NCBI GenBank assembly: GCA_051453625.1 | Contig: JBOZIK010000001.1 | Coordinates: forward strand, 184,875,778-184,939,777 | Length of the DNA stretch: 64,000 bases | Direction: 5' to 3' | DNA from: Welwitschia mirabilis | Taxonomy: Eukaryota > Gnetophyta > Gnetopsida > Welwitschiales | Part shown: piece after piece, positions 21,306 through 31,495 of the stretch | Layout: the number at the start of each line of letters is the position of its first letter | How positions within the stretch are numbered: position 1 is the stretch's first letter | Translations under genes and position numbers: made by a program | Notes under the pieces: model-generated | The model's input: only the letters and a program-made list of their open reading frames with translations | What the model was told of the DNA's origin: nothing | The model's database searches: none

Positions 21306-22308
21306 CTAACCTCTTCCTTTGATAACTTCATGTGCAAAAAAGTAATATCATTTTCTCATTTCAAAGTCTTACCATGTACTTCCATTAATCATTCTTTTTT
21401 AAAACAAAATTTGGGATGTCTTGGAATTATTAATTAGGAAAACCCAAATCTTCGTGATTCCAATTCATGTTTGAAATTAAAAGTAAAAGAGATTTTTAGG
21501 TACATAAATCCTATTCTAATCTGTTACCCTAAGAAGTTTCTTACAAATTCTTAGATATTAAATAAAGCCTTTCATGTTCGATATCAAGCCTTGAATGTAA
21601 TTTATGTTTTAAATCCTTCATATCATGAGTTTGATAAAAGATTGTTTTTCCATAAGTTGTATGAATTTTTTGTCTCTTACATTAATGCTTATGGAAATAA
21701 ATTGTCATGTACTCATTTAAAAAATCCTTGTATTTCTAAGAATCCATATCTTAAATAAACAATAGAAAACATTTTAGAGATTCTTCAAAATCATATTGGA
21801 AACTTTCTTTGAGTTCCTTTTCACATGCCTTTCACAATGATGCCTAATATACTGAAAATTCTCATAAGAAATTATTTTTCAATAAAACTTATCATTATTT
21901 TATCTCTTATCTAAATTTTGAAAATTATGCTATTAAGGTAGTATCTTTTTTTTTCTTTCAATTGATTTTACTAAAAAATGATTACATACATTTCATGTTT
22001 TATCAATTGGTGAATATTTGATTTGGACCTTATTTTTCTAAAAATCTTGAAACCATGTCTCTTTTTCTTTCTTTCTTTTCTTTTCAATAAAAGTATTCTT
22101 TAGATTTAGGATTTGAATAAAATTTGCTTATCTTGCTTTTGTATTATCAATTTTCTATTTTGATAGTCTCTATTTATATTTTCTGTTTTCAGTTTTTGTT
22201 TTTATTTATTTTCTATATTTACAAAAATAATTGGTTATCTTCTCTTGTCTAGTTTTAATAGTTTTCTAGTTTTTCTATTAAATTTCTATGTTCTATTTCT
22301 TTTTCTTG

Positions 22309-22352
22309 TATATGTTGTCCTCTCTATCATCCGAACGCCGAGTAGGATGATA
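22309..22352. repeat. Hairpin-like motif, copy near the middle of the nested element
   Basis: ATCATCC (from about 22327) and AGGATGAT (from about 22343) form complementary arms around a CpG-containing loop (GAACGCCG). It resembles the copies at 19214 and 19429. Confidence 0.6.
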
Positions 22353-23728
22353 ATCAATAAAATGTTTTTTTTTCTGTTATTTGAGAAAATACATTTTTAT
22401 GGCTCTGTTGAGATTTCTGACTTGATTGCTTGAGAATTATAGGAAGAAAATGGGCAAAAATAAGAATTACATAAGAAAACTATCTGAATTTTCTCTTAGC
22501 TTTTTCCTTTGAAAGATTATTATGGCATTACTTAATCATTTTTTCAAACTTGACTTATGTATTTATTTCCATAACTAGTCTTTTGTCTTGGGCATTTCAG
22601 TGGTAAGATTGCATTCATCCAATCTTAGGACATTCACAGGTCCATAAACTTAAATTAAAGGAAGATGCTTTATTTTTTATGCTTTTTTTAATGGTGAAAA
22701 GGTCTTAGACTATTTAAGAGTATTCTTTTCTATCTTAATCTTCTAACTTTTACCTTTGTCTTTTGAAATGTTTGGTCATGTGGAATGTTTTTATGTTTTA
22801 AAAAAAGGTGTGAAATAAAGACCATGATGTTTTATATTTATAGTATCTCTAAAATATGGTCATCATGATGTCCTATCACAAGTACATTGGGGCAAATATT
22901 TCTGAGAGTATCTTTTGATAGTGTAATATGGTAGTTGTGGGAACTCCACTGGGAGGTTAGTTGGTTATGCTTTGTAAGTCCTTACTTCTCTGACTGTGGT
23001 TACACTCCCCTCATCATGGATAATAAAATTGTATTTAAACTTTATGGCTATGAGATCAGTGGTATTCCTGGTACCATCAGAGACATTGCTTGTTTCTTAA
23101 ACTCTTCATCTTTCCACATGATAATTTCATTTCTTAAGATTTGGATGTTTGTTTTGAGATGATGGTAGGAGAGTTTATTTTTGAGTAATTATTTGATCTG
23201 ATCATTCATTGTTTAAAGCATTTTTACCCTAGCATTGTCATAATCACTACTTTATTGAATGAAATTTTTACATTAAGTCATGCATTTTTCGCATCAAGTG
23301 ATGTTATGATTACTTTCATGGGAGTCTGCTAAGTTAAAATATCAGCTTGGTGCACTATCTTTTGTTTATGTTATCTTATACCCATTCTTCTTATTTTCTT
23401 TTATGGTTTGGTTAGTTAGTTCAAAGTAATTACTGTATTTTCTTAGCATGTTTTCCTTACTTCAGTATTCAATAAAAGGTAATTTCTTATTTAGATAAGT
23501 GTTTTTGTTTTATTTTTCTTTAAATTTTTTGGTGTTGTAAGTGCTGCTCATGTTCTTTTTTTGTAATGAAACATTTTATTGTTCACTCTTTTCTTTACCT
23601 ATCAGAATATTTCATATCTCTACATTTTTAAAATCTCACATTACTCAGATTTGCACTTTGCTTTAAAAGTTATCCTCATTTCTATTACTTGCCTTCCCAC
23701 TCCCAGTTATTTTCTTTACTTTATTTTC

Positions 23729-23887
23729 NNNNNNNNNNNNNNNNNNNNNNNNNNNNNNNNNNNNNNNNNNNNNNNNNNNNNNNNNNNNNNNNNNNNNNNN
23801 NNNNNNNNNNNNNNNNNNNNNNNNNNNNNNNNNNNNNNNNNNNNNNNNNNNNNNNNNNNNNNNNNNNNNNNNNNNNNNNNNNNNNNN
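23729..23887. other. Assembly gap (159 N)
   Basis: Inside the nested element shortly before its 3' LTR. Confidence 0.95.
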
Positions 23888-23983
23888 TTTCTAGATTTAT
23901 CTTTTAAAAAATAAATTGGCTCATAATTATGATTTTTCCACTTGGTTTTTGTCAAGGACTGACAAAGGCTAAGTGAGAGGCTA

Positions 23984-25057
23984 TGTTGCACTGCCAATTT
24001 ACAGTTATTTGATATTGTTTTATGAGTTGTTTTGCAGGACTTTTATATAAGTTTAGGTGCAATTTTGAGGATTTTGGAGATACAAGAGGAAATCTCAAAA
24101 AAGTGCAATTATTATTTGAATTTAATGTAGTAAAGGATCTTTTTGATGAATAGAGCTTTAAAGAAGGATTCATGACAAAAATGCTAAGTTTTCTTCAAAG
24201 AAATAATCAAAGAAGATCGTCTTCCCTTCCATTGTCCACATGATACGCAGGATGACGATTACTGATATGAACTGCTGAGTCATCATTTTAAAGATATTTT
24301 ATGATGTGCTGTTATTCCTTATGTTATCCAGACAATAGCCTAGATGACATTGACATATAACTATTATTGGTAAATTCCCTAAACTATTTTGTCTATTTCT
24401 AAGTTCTTAATGAGTACACCTAACTACACCTTCTGTCTGTCCTTTTCTATTATATTTTTTTCTATAAATAAGTCCCTCTTTGACTCTCTTTATCATCTTT
24501 GATGTATTAAACATTCTTGTAAGAGGATAGCAAAGGGCAGGAGATCCATCTTCATGAGTTACAGAAAGACGTGCACTTGGTGGAGGGCTGTGTATCCTTC
24601 ACTGAGACCTAACGGTCTTGTAACCTGAATGAATGTTACTCTTTAATATAAATATTTGCTTTATTTTCATGTTTTTATTGTAGATCTTCCTGTGACTCTT
24701 AAAGTCTATGTTGTCCTTGATTCGGTGACAATTTCTTGGGTGATATAGATTATCAAGGGCCGCCTTTGTTAAGGTTGAAAGCAAGTAGGGTTAGGATTAT
24801 TTTGCATTACATATTAGTTTAGATTGCATATTGTACTTTGCATGGTATCTTTATTTCCTTGCATTGTTCTTTACTTTTGATTCCTAGTTTTATTTAGTAA
24901 CTCGAGCCTCATAGTCATAGACTTCAACTTGGATATGACATTTTGGGTTAACTTCCATTATACTAGTGTGATGTATTGTGCAAAATATCTACTTTGATTA
25001 TTAATTATAGGATCTCTTTAAATATAAAAACTTGCATAAATACACACCACAATAACA
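23984..25057 (+). repeat. Nested element 3' LTR
   Basis: It starts TGTTGCACTGCC and ends ...CACCACAATAACA. It aligns with 17806-19028. It keeps the TATA box at 24463-24470 and two hairpin-like motifs at 24216-24259 and 24307-24350. It has a single copy of the block that is doubled around the gap in the 5' LTR. Confidence 0.85.
24463..24470 (+). promoter_or_regulatory. TATA box of the nested element 3' LTR
   Basis: TATAAATA followed by AGTCCCTCTTT, matching the 5' LTR box at 18284-18291. Confidence 0.6.
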
Positions 25058-25184
25058 TATGTAGGTTGGGAAACCATGTTATCTTAGTAAGATATTTATT
25101 TTATTATGCTTATTTTTTGTATTTGGTTAAAATTTTTATTTGATAGAACTCATTAACTCTTCCATTTGAGTTTAAAATTCATCA
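25058..25184 (+). repeat. Copia-1 3' LTR, second part
   Basis: TATGTAGGTTGG and AAACCATGTTATCTTAGT resume the alignment to the 5' LTR at 9597. It ends ...AAAATTCATCA at 25184, followed by the ATGGA duplication. Confidence 0.85.
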
Positions 25185-25189
25185 ATGGA
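25185..25189. repeat. Target-site duplication of Copia-1, right copy (ATGGA)
   Basis: Identical to 8223-8227. LINE-A sequence resumes directly after it. Confidence 0.85.
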
Positions 25190-26460
25190 TATACTTAATT
25201 CCTTATTTTTCTATTTAGTGATCTTGTTTGAAATGTGTACTAGGTTGGAGATGATATGCTCCCATTTCCACTCTACTTTTAGATGCTTCTTTATTTCTAA
25301 TCCAATTCCATCTCCTTTTTCTAGTAGTTTATCTTCCACTTTAAGTTTTTTGATTTTTTTATATATCTTGTACTGATTCACCTGATAGAAGAAAAAATTT
25401 ATATGTTTATCACCTTCTTGTAGCTATTAGATTCTAGATCTTTCTTTCTAATATTATTCCTTACTTATAGTGATTTATTGAAGCTCTTAATGATAATCAT
25501 ACTCTCACTATCTAAGGTTGTCTTAATCTCCTTCTTACTCTTGCTCGGTCTGGATATTATGTAGTTCCTTCTCAAGATCTTTGCATGAGTCAGACTTCAT
25601 TTTATTCTTATTTTTCCAGTTTTTTATACAATTTTTAAGGGAGTTCAGAAATGTATATAGGAATGTAATGCATTTTTCTTTATCATATTTTTGTAGATTC
25701 TCTCCATTATATTTTTTATTTCTTCTCTACCTTTTTAGATCTTTCTATTTTAAAAGAGTGCTTGGGGGGTGATCTTGTCCCTACTTGAAACATAATCAGT
25801 CTTTGATCTAAAGTCATTCTATAAAGATTCCATACCTCCATTGATTTCTTATTTATAATCTCTTTTCTAGCCATAATTCTGTCAATTCTAGACATAATTA
25901 AATTGTTACCTCCACTTCTATTTGATCATGTGTATTTGCATCTCGAGATTAGAATATCAATTAAGTCTCCCTGTATTATAGAATTCTTAACTATTTATAT
26001 TCCTTTAGCATCCTAATTTCTCCTAACTGATTTTTCCTATCTATGGATACATTTGTTGAAATATCCTATTACAAGTCATCTATTCTTGTTTATGATGGTG
26101 TTGAGTAGATTATTTTACTCTTAATCCTTTTTTATGTTACCTTGTGAGTTGTGAATGTTTGTAATAATCCAATCTTACTCTTTAAGAGAGATTAAAATGT
26201 ATTAGAGGCCTCTACTTATTAGATGGACCCCCTTCCTAGTTAATATTATTAATCGTTCTGATTTTTCCTATGTCCTTATGGTGAAAATGTTTTGCTACTA
26301 TTAATATCATTTCTATTCTATTTATTACTCATTTGAGTTTTCTATAAGAAAACTAACTTAATATTATTATTAATAACAATGTTTATTATGGTCTATTTTT
26401 TATAAGGGGACCCTAGGCCCCTACAATTCCATGTAAGACAATTCATGATGTTGGTTTTTG
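25190..26460 (-). pseudogene. LINE-A ORF2 N-terminus: apurinic-type endonuclease and linker
   Basis: Minus-strand MNCLTWNCRGLGSPYKK near 26455-26405 is almost the canonical start of plant L1 ORF2 ('M..LSWNCRGLG.P'). The next conserved block is IGYFNKCIHR near 26060, equivalent to 'GDFN' of the endonuclease. YTWSNRSGG or an equivalent then gives SRIDRIMARKE near 25930-25880, the 'F.TWSN......SRIDR.L.S' block. The linker to the RT runs from about 25800 to 25190. The endonuclease nicks target DNA to prime reverse transcription. Asp in GDFN reads Tyr, and stops are frequent. Confidence 0.83.
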
Positions 26461-26499
26461 CATTTTTTGGGTGCCATATATTCTTTTTTTAACATTTCT

Positions 26500-27850
26500 T
26501 TTATTGTAGTGTGTAAGTTATTTACCACATTCCCTATGTTCTTTCTATCCCTTAGGATTATATTACTCAGTCTTCCTTTAGTATGCTATTTTACATTACT
26601 TAGTTGCACTTCAATTAATTGCCCATTGACCTATCTTTAATTTGGCTATTACTCTTCCTCTTCTTATTCTATCACTAACGATCACAATCAGTTAAGATTA
26701 GGATTTTGTTTTTCTTTATGCTATTTTGAAAGTACTATAGTACTCATTTGTGTTTTTGCCTTTTTAGTTTTGTACCAACAAGCTACTTTCTTATGTCTTA
26801 ATTTTCCATAAAATGTGCATTCATCCTTCTTATCCTCCACTTCTACCAATCTTTTTCTACATTTCTTCTTGAAATGTCCTTTTCTTTAAATGTGCATTCA
26901 TCCTTTGTGTTCCTGTCTTTTTAGTTTTGTACCAATAAGCTTCTTTCTTATGTCTTAATTTCCCATAGAATGTGCATTCATCCTTCTTATCCTCCACTTC
27001 TACTAATCTTTTCCTACATTCCTCTTTGAAATGTCCTTTTCTTTCATAATAAGAGCAAGATTTTTTAATCTTTGATCATCTTCTAGGTAAGGGTCCTGAT
27101 TATCCACATGGAGTGAAATCTAATGAATTAAATCTTCTTTATTTTCTTTACACTCGTGTAAACATAAAATCTCTTTAATACTAATTAAGTCTATTCTATT
27201 ATTATTATGTCTAACTTAATGAGATCCCCAAATTATGAAGCTATGTTTGTAAGGAGTTCTTTATTCAAAATTCCACTTAAAACCTAGGAATCCTTATTAA
27301 AATTAGTAACTCTATAAAAGGTTTGAGTCCATTTGTATCCCAAGACCTATTCCACTAAAGCTAGCCCTCTTACTCCAAAAAGTCATGGGTCCCTTACTTT
27401 TACTTTATCTCTATTTTTTCATTATCAGACTAAAATAAAATTAGTTCATCTAGCAAAGTAATGACTCAAAATTTAGTGACTCCTATCTATTTAGCTGTCA
27501 CCCATTCCCTAATTAGATCTAACCTAGGTCTTGAGCCTAATGAAACAAACTTGCCTATGAGACTATACTAAAACTATTTTTTAATCTTTATTCATGCATC
27601 ATCATCTATATCCAGTACTAAGGTGTTCTTCTTTATGGATAACTTAGTAGTTTCCATAGCTGGGTGGAGTCCTGATGGGGAAAAAACCTTAAACAACACA
27701 AAAAAAAAAAAGCTTAATTGAAATTGACCCCTTACTTGGATAGCTCTCTTATTAAAATCAAAACTAAAACTATCCCCTTATGTTCTGTATCCCCTATCCA
27801 AGTTACTATAGCCACTCTAAACTACTCTTGCTCTTCATGGCCTTGCTTAA
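26500..27850 (-). pseudogene. LINE-A ORF1 (gag-like, zinc knuckle)
   Basis: Minus-strand CSYYERKGHFKEECRKRL near 27055-27000 is a CCHC zinc knuckle in which the second Cys reads Tyr. A second module, CTFYGKLRHKKEAYWYK, follows near 26970-26920, with Cys-x2-Tyr and His. Upstream, 27700-27100, is broken protein-like sequence with Trp/Gly-rich blocks, as in the DUF4283-type ORF1 of plant L1 elements; that match is weak. ORF1 proteins bind LINE RNA. The zinc-knuckle segment has been tandemly duplicated (26751-27043). Confidence 0.65.
26751..27043. repeat. 157-bp-period tandem duplication of the LINE-A zinc-knuckle segment
   Basis: 26751-26886 and 26908-27043 are two 136-bp copies, very similar, sharing TTAGTTTTGTACCAA, CTTATCCTCCACTTCTAC and AATGTCCTTTTCTT. 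They are separated by 21 bp that are themselves like an internal part of the unit (AAATGTGCATTCATCC). The period of 157 is not a multiple of three. Confidence 0.85.
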
Positions 27851-27910
27851 TGCTCTTTAGCCTTAGTTTCTATATCTCTTGATAAGTCCTTTATTATTCT
27901 TATCTCTAAT

Positions 27911-28090
27911 TGTAAATATTTAGTCATGTGAATCAAAGAGTCTTTCTTGTAAGTGTAAAGATTTAGTAATGCGAGTTATAGAATTTTTCTATAGTTGTGA
28001 ATATTTAGTAATACTCATCAAAGTTTTTTTCTTTATTTCCCTTTTCCCCCTAAACCATAAAGATTTTATGTCATGAATAAGAGAGGATTT
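27911..28090. repeat. Array of three to four ~43-bp units at the 5' side of LINE-A
   Basis: Units begin near 27911, 27954, 27996 and, more weakly, 28057. They read like TGTAAATATTTAGTCATG then AATCAAAGAG and T-rich. A further unit is at 4866-4909. The rest of 28090-28350 is AT-rich with no other feature. Confidence 0.65.
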
Positions 28091-28744
28091 TCTACAACTT
28101 TGATAATGTAAGGCTTTTGAGCTTTATAGTAATATCACCATATGTCTAAGGGATTTAGATATTACAAATACCATTAAATATATCTTTCAAGGAATCCATC
28201 TTGTAATTTTATAATATAATAAGTAAATGTTTTGATTTGATCTTACCTAATTATTTATCTTAGTTACATGTTATTGATCTTTTCTTATGTTATATTTCTT
28301 TATAAATCATGAATTATTCCTTAAGATTAATATCATTTCTAAAATAAATTAATTTACTCTTTTTTTTGAAAAATAAGAATGTAGTATATTAAAATAGAAA
28401 ATTTACATTAGGGGGGATGAAAACGCTCTAACTTAATGAAAGAATTAAACTATTTGGAGAAAGAGAGTATATTCTACTGGAAATTTAGAGATGGACTGAA
28501 AATAGAGTAAAAATAGGGGTAAAAGCATCCCTAGAAAAATAGACGCAGAATGACAAACTGAATATCTAGGAGAGCATTTTGTCTTAAATGCTAGAACGAA
28601 CTGGTGACTAACAAAATAGGGGAAAAATGCCCCAAAATACTAAAACTAATAAAAACTTAAATTAAGCTAGAAAAAATACCTGAAGAATGGAGGATTATTA
28701 TCCTATACAGAAAGGAAAAAGATTGCCATGATTATGTTTTAGTA

Positions 28745-29300
28745 AGAAGTGGCTTATTTCATCGGACAACACCTCAAAGGCCTAATATATCTCTTTGAAT
28801 TCTTTAACAACTACTTTATTTTTATCTAGATGTAATCTCAGAGCTTATGAAGGGCTCTATGAAAGATTCCTAAGGTGAAAAAGGGCCATCTCTTTAGTTC
28901 ATGAATAGTTACAAGTATGACCTCCCATTTTATAACATTCATGTTTATATCCTTCTACAGGTTATGTTGCATTTTTGTTGAAGAAAAATCTATGGTTGAA
29001 TTCTAGGTAGAACTAAGGCTCCTTTTTCACTAAGGGAAGGCATAACCATCCTTTGCCTACTCCTGGGGGTTAATTGGTACATGCTTCTAAGCTATCTTCT
29101 TAGTTGTTTCTTGGGCTATATCTTGAACTTTTGCCTTATGAGTTGGGGGAAAAATCATCTCCTCTATTTAGAGGTCTAGGGATGGACTTATTGCTTGCTA
29201 ACTAGGACTACCCTATGTAATGTTTTCCTCCAATTGAGGGGTTCCTTTTGTGATGGCTTTTCTCTTAGATTTTCTCCTTAATGGGGTTTATTAGGGATGT
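28745..29300 (-). pseudogene. LINE-B C-terminal low-complexity coding region
   Basis: Minus-strand sequence is Lys/Gln/Glu-rich (for example QDIAQETTKKIA near 29120) and ends in the same helix as LINE-A (EFKEIY, stop, AFEVLSDEISHFL). Stops stand mostly where Gln (CAA/CAG) would fit. The function is unknown. Confidence 0.5.
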
Positions 29301-30246
29301 TACTATGAAGCCAAAGAAGAGGCCTCTCTTATCTTGATCTCATTGGTAGCTTACCAAAGCACTAGAATTAATCCAAAATGTCTAGTTGAGTCTTTTTGTC
29401 AAAGGGCCTAAACAACTAACAAAGGTAAATTTACCTAGAGTCCTAAGCCCAGGGCTTTGAGAAATGTGAAGTGAATTTGAGATAACTTAGAGCAATAGCT
29501 AAATTGAATGAAATGTCAATTAATTAGTTCTGTGCATAAGCCCTATGAAGGCGATAGCACCTTCCAATTGATATGTCCACTAGGCAGTTTAGAGACACCA
29601 CCTAGAAAGAAATGAAGTACCTCTTACTATCCTAGGCTTCTAAGAGGGATTCTTTCTCTAGCTGTAGGAATTTCTAGGAGACTAGAGAAAGTCTTCAGTT
29701 ATTTTGATAGGAATTCTTCTAAATGTTATGTGTGGTCCTCTTTAACATCTATAAAAAGGGTGATATAGGCCCCTAGATCTCCCCTAAGCTTGTGTAAGTG
29801 AGTTTTTCATCCCAAAACCTACACTTTATCCCATAGGTTTGGACAACCTCCAAAGAGGCTAGGGTCAAATAAGTCAATGATGGAGATAGCTACTACTACA
29901 AATCTAATTTAAGAGTGGTAATGTTTAATCCTCCTAGTAGTATTTAAAGAGAATGGATAGGGGGTGCTATTCAAAATCAAATAATTTTTTATTCTTCAAA
30001 TCTATCAATAAGACAAGAAAATCCCATTATTTAAGTAGATGTTAGGTACATTGTAGGCCTAGTAGTACTTTTTTATTATTTGCCTTTAACTCTTTACTTT
30101 AAAGTGCATTGATGAAACAAGTGGTGTGTAGTTTTAAGATAAGACTGATAAACAAGATAGGTTATTTCCACTTGAAAACTTTTCTTGCATAGTTGATCTC
30201 TAGTGAGGACCTTATAGTGATCCTTGAGCCAACATAACACTTTATA
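29301..30246 (-). other. LINE-B middle region, poorly resolved
   Basis: Between the C-terminal tail and the N gap there is stop-rich DNA with no motif I can name. Position alone assigns it to LINE-B. Confidence 0.35.
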
Positions 30247-31005
30247 NNNNNNNNNNNNNNNNNNNNNNNNNNNNNNNNNNNNNNNNNNNNNNNNNNNNNN
30301 NNNNNNNNNNNNNNNNNNNNNNNNNNNNNNNNNNNNNNNNNNNNNNNNNNNNNNNNNNNNNNNNNNNNNNNNNNNNNNNNNNNNNNNNNNNNNNNNNNNN
30401 NNNNNNNNNNNNNNNNNNNNNNNNNNNNNNNNNNNNNNNNNNNNNNNNNNNNNNNNNNNNNNNNNNNNNNNNNNNNNNNNNNNNNNNNNNNNNNNNNNNN
30501 NNNNNNNNNNNNNNNNNNNNNNNNNNNNNNNNNNNNNNNNNNNNNNNNNNNNNNNNNNNNNNNNNNNNNNNNNNNNNNNNNNNNNNNNNNNNNNNNNNNN
30601 NNNNNNNNNNNNNNNNNNNNNNNNNNNNNNNNNNNNNNNNNNNNNNNNNNNNNNNNNNNNNNNNNNNNNNNNNNNNNNNNNNNNNNNNNNNNNNNNNNNN
30701 NNNNNNNNNNNNNNNNNNNNNNNNNNNNNNNNNNNNNNNNNNNNNNNNNNNNNNNNNNNNNNNNNNNNNNNNNNNNNNNNNNNNNNNNNNNNNNNNNNNN
30801 NNNNNNNNNNNNNNNNNNNNNNNNNNNNNNNNNNNNNNNNNNNNNNNNNNNNNNNNNNNNNNNNNNNNNNNNNNNNNNNNNNNNNNNNNNNNNNNNNNNN
30901 NNNNNNNNNNNNNNNNNNNNNNNNNNNNNNNNNNNNNNNNNNNNNNNNNNNNNNNNNNNNNNNNNNNNNNNNNNNNNNNNNNNNNNNNNNNNNNNNNNNN
31001 NNNNN
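30247..31005. other. Assembly gap (759 N)
   Basis: Inside LINE-B, between its middle region and the post-RT fragment. Confidence 0.95.
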
Positions 31006-31199
31006 TATTTCTTGTAAGAGACATCTTTCCCATATTTCTTTAGAAGGATCTGTTTGGCTGTGTCTACATGATAAATGTTTAAGTATACTAGGTGTCTTTG
31101 AGCTCTGTTGAGATGTTTCCTCAAGTAGGAATCTCCCTGATTAGTGCTCCAATTTGGGTATTTGTAATTGATCAAATCCCTAAGGTTTTCCTCCCTCAT
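31006..31199 (-). pseudogene. LINE-B ORF2 post-RT fragment
   Basis: An open minus-strand stretch from 31199 to the N gap reads ENLRDLINYKYPNWS, DSYLRKHLNRAQRHLVYL and TAKQILLKKYGKD. The first two blocks match LINE-A at 6930-6740. It is cut by the 759-N gap at 31005; the few residues on the other side (30246-30162) are in frame only by chance. Confidence 0.6.
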
Positions 31200-31293
31200 T
31201 CAATATTTTCAAGATCTAGTGAGCTCCAATAAGGAGGTAGTCCTCTGGTCTTTGAATCCTCCATCCTCCTACTTTCATTAATTAATTTGTTCT

Positions 31294-31458
31294 TGTTATG
31301 TTATGATACTAATGAAGATAAATTTTGATGTAAATTTTTCTTTTTAATAAAGTGCTTTCGTTATCTTAATTATGCATTTTTAAATAACACATAAATGATT
31401 TTCTTTATTAATATGCTTCCTAGTTAATAGGTTAGTTAGTTAGTATGTCAGTAGGTTA

Positions 31459-31495
<37 letters not shown>

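Larger units (their letters stand above)
21306..23983 (+). other. Nested element internal region, no recognised domain
   Basis: No Gag, protease, RT, RNase H or integrase motif could be found on either strand. Short protein-like islands occur in the plus frames at 21400-21880. From about 21930 on, the DNA is T-rich. A hairpin-like motif copy is at 22309-22352, and a 159-N gap lies at 23729-23887. The stretch before the 3' LTR (AAAGGCTAAGTGAGAGG) could be a weak polypurine tract. Confidence 0.5.
17806..25057 (+). mobile_element. Nested non-autonomous LTR element (LARD-like), tRNA-Asp primer site
   Basis: Two direct repeats (17806-19028 and 23984-25057) begin TGTTG and end in ACA. They carry matching TATA boxes and frame about 5 kb of internal DNA. 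The primer site after the 5' LTR is of the tRNA-Asp type used by Athila/Tat Gypsy elements. No gag, protease, RT or integrase motif was found inside, so it is best described as a large non-autonomous derivative mobilised by an Athila/Tat-type partner (inference). It splits the Copia-1 3' LTR. The flanks ATATT and ATATG (or TATGT) may be an eroded 5-bp target duplication. Confidence 0.82.
8228..25184 (+). mobile_element. Copia-1: Sirevirus-like Copia element, interrupted by a nested element
   Basis: Two diverged LTRs of about 1.5 kb frame a plus-strand Copia polyprotein relic (gag, protease, integrase, RT, RNase H in that order). Between RNase H and the 3' LTR lies a further region of about 3 kb with an extra coding domain. 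Long LTRs, the RNase H wording and a post-pol ORF region are features of the Sirevirus lineage, so I infer that placement. It inserted into LINE-A, leaving ATGGA on both sides. Its 3' LTR was later split by the 17806-25057 element. Removing the nested DNA leaves about 9.7 kb, reasonable for a Sirevirus. Confidence 0.88.
25185..28350 (-). mobile_element. LINE-A, 5' part (ORF1 and endonuclease)
   Basis: On the minus strand this region carries, from right to left, a decayed ORF1 with zinc-knuckle-like modules, the start of ORF2 with an endonuclease, and the endonuclease-RT linker. The RT then follows at 8227 and below. The outer 5' edge is not fixed. An array of ~43-bp repeats at 27911-28090 lies near it, and the A-tail of LINE-B starts at 28356. 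Confidence 0.82.
28356..31255 (-). mobile_element. LINE-B: 3' part of a second L1-type LINE
   Basis: The 3' end (T-run 28355-28362 and the following AT-rich segment) matches the LINE-A 3' end at 4920. The coding tail at about 28860-28745 (VVKEFKEIY, AFEVLSDEI) matches LINE-A 5330-5190. The segment at 31006-31255 matches LINE-A 6740-6990. So about 2.9 kb of the 3' portion is present, with 759 N inside. Endonuclease and RT palm are missing. The left-truncated end falls next to the Gypsy-1 LTR. It lies head to tail with LINE-A. Confidence 0.75.

Noticed and set aside
30162-31199. Long open frames of 263-345 codons spanning 30162-31199
   Set aside because: They are mostly N. Only about 64 residues on the right are real, and those belong to LINE-B.
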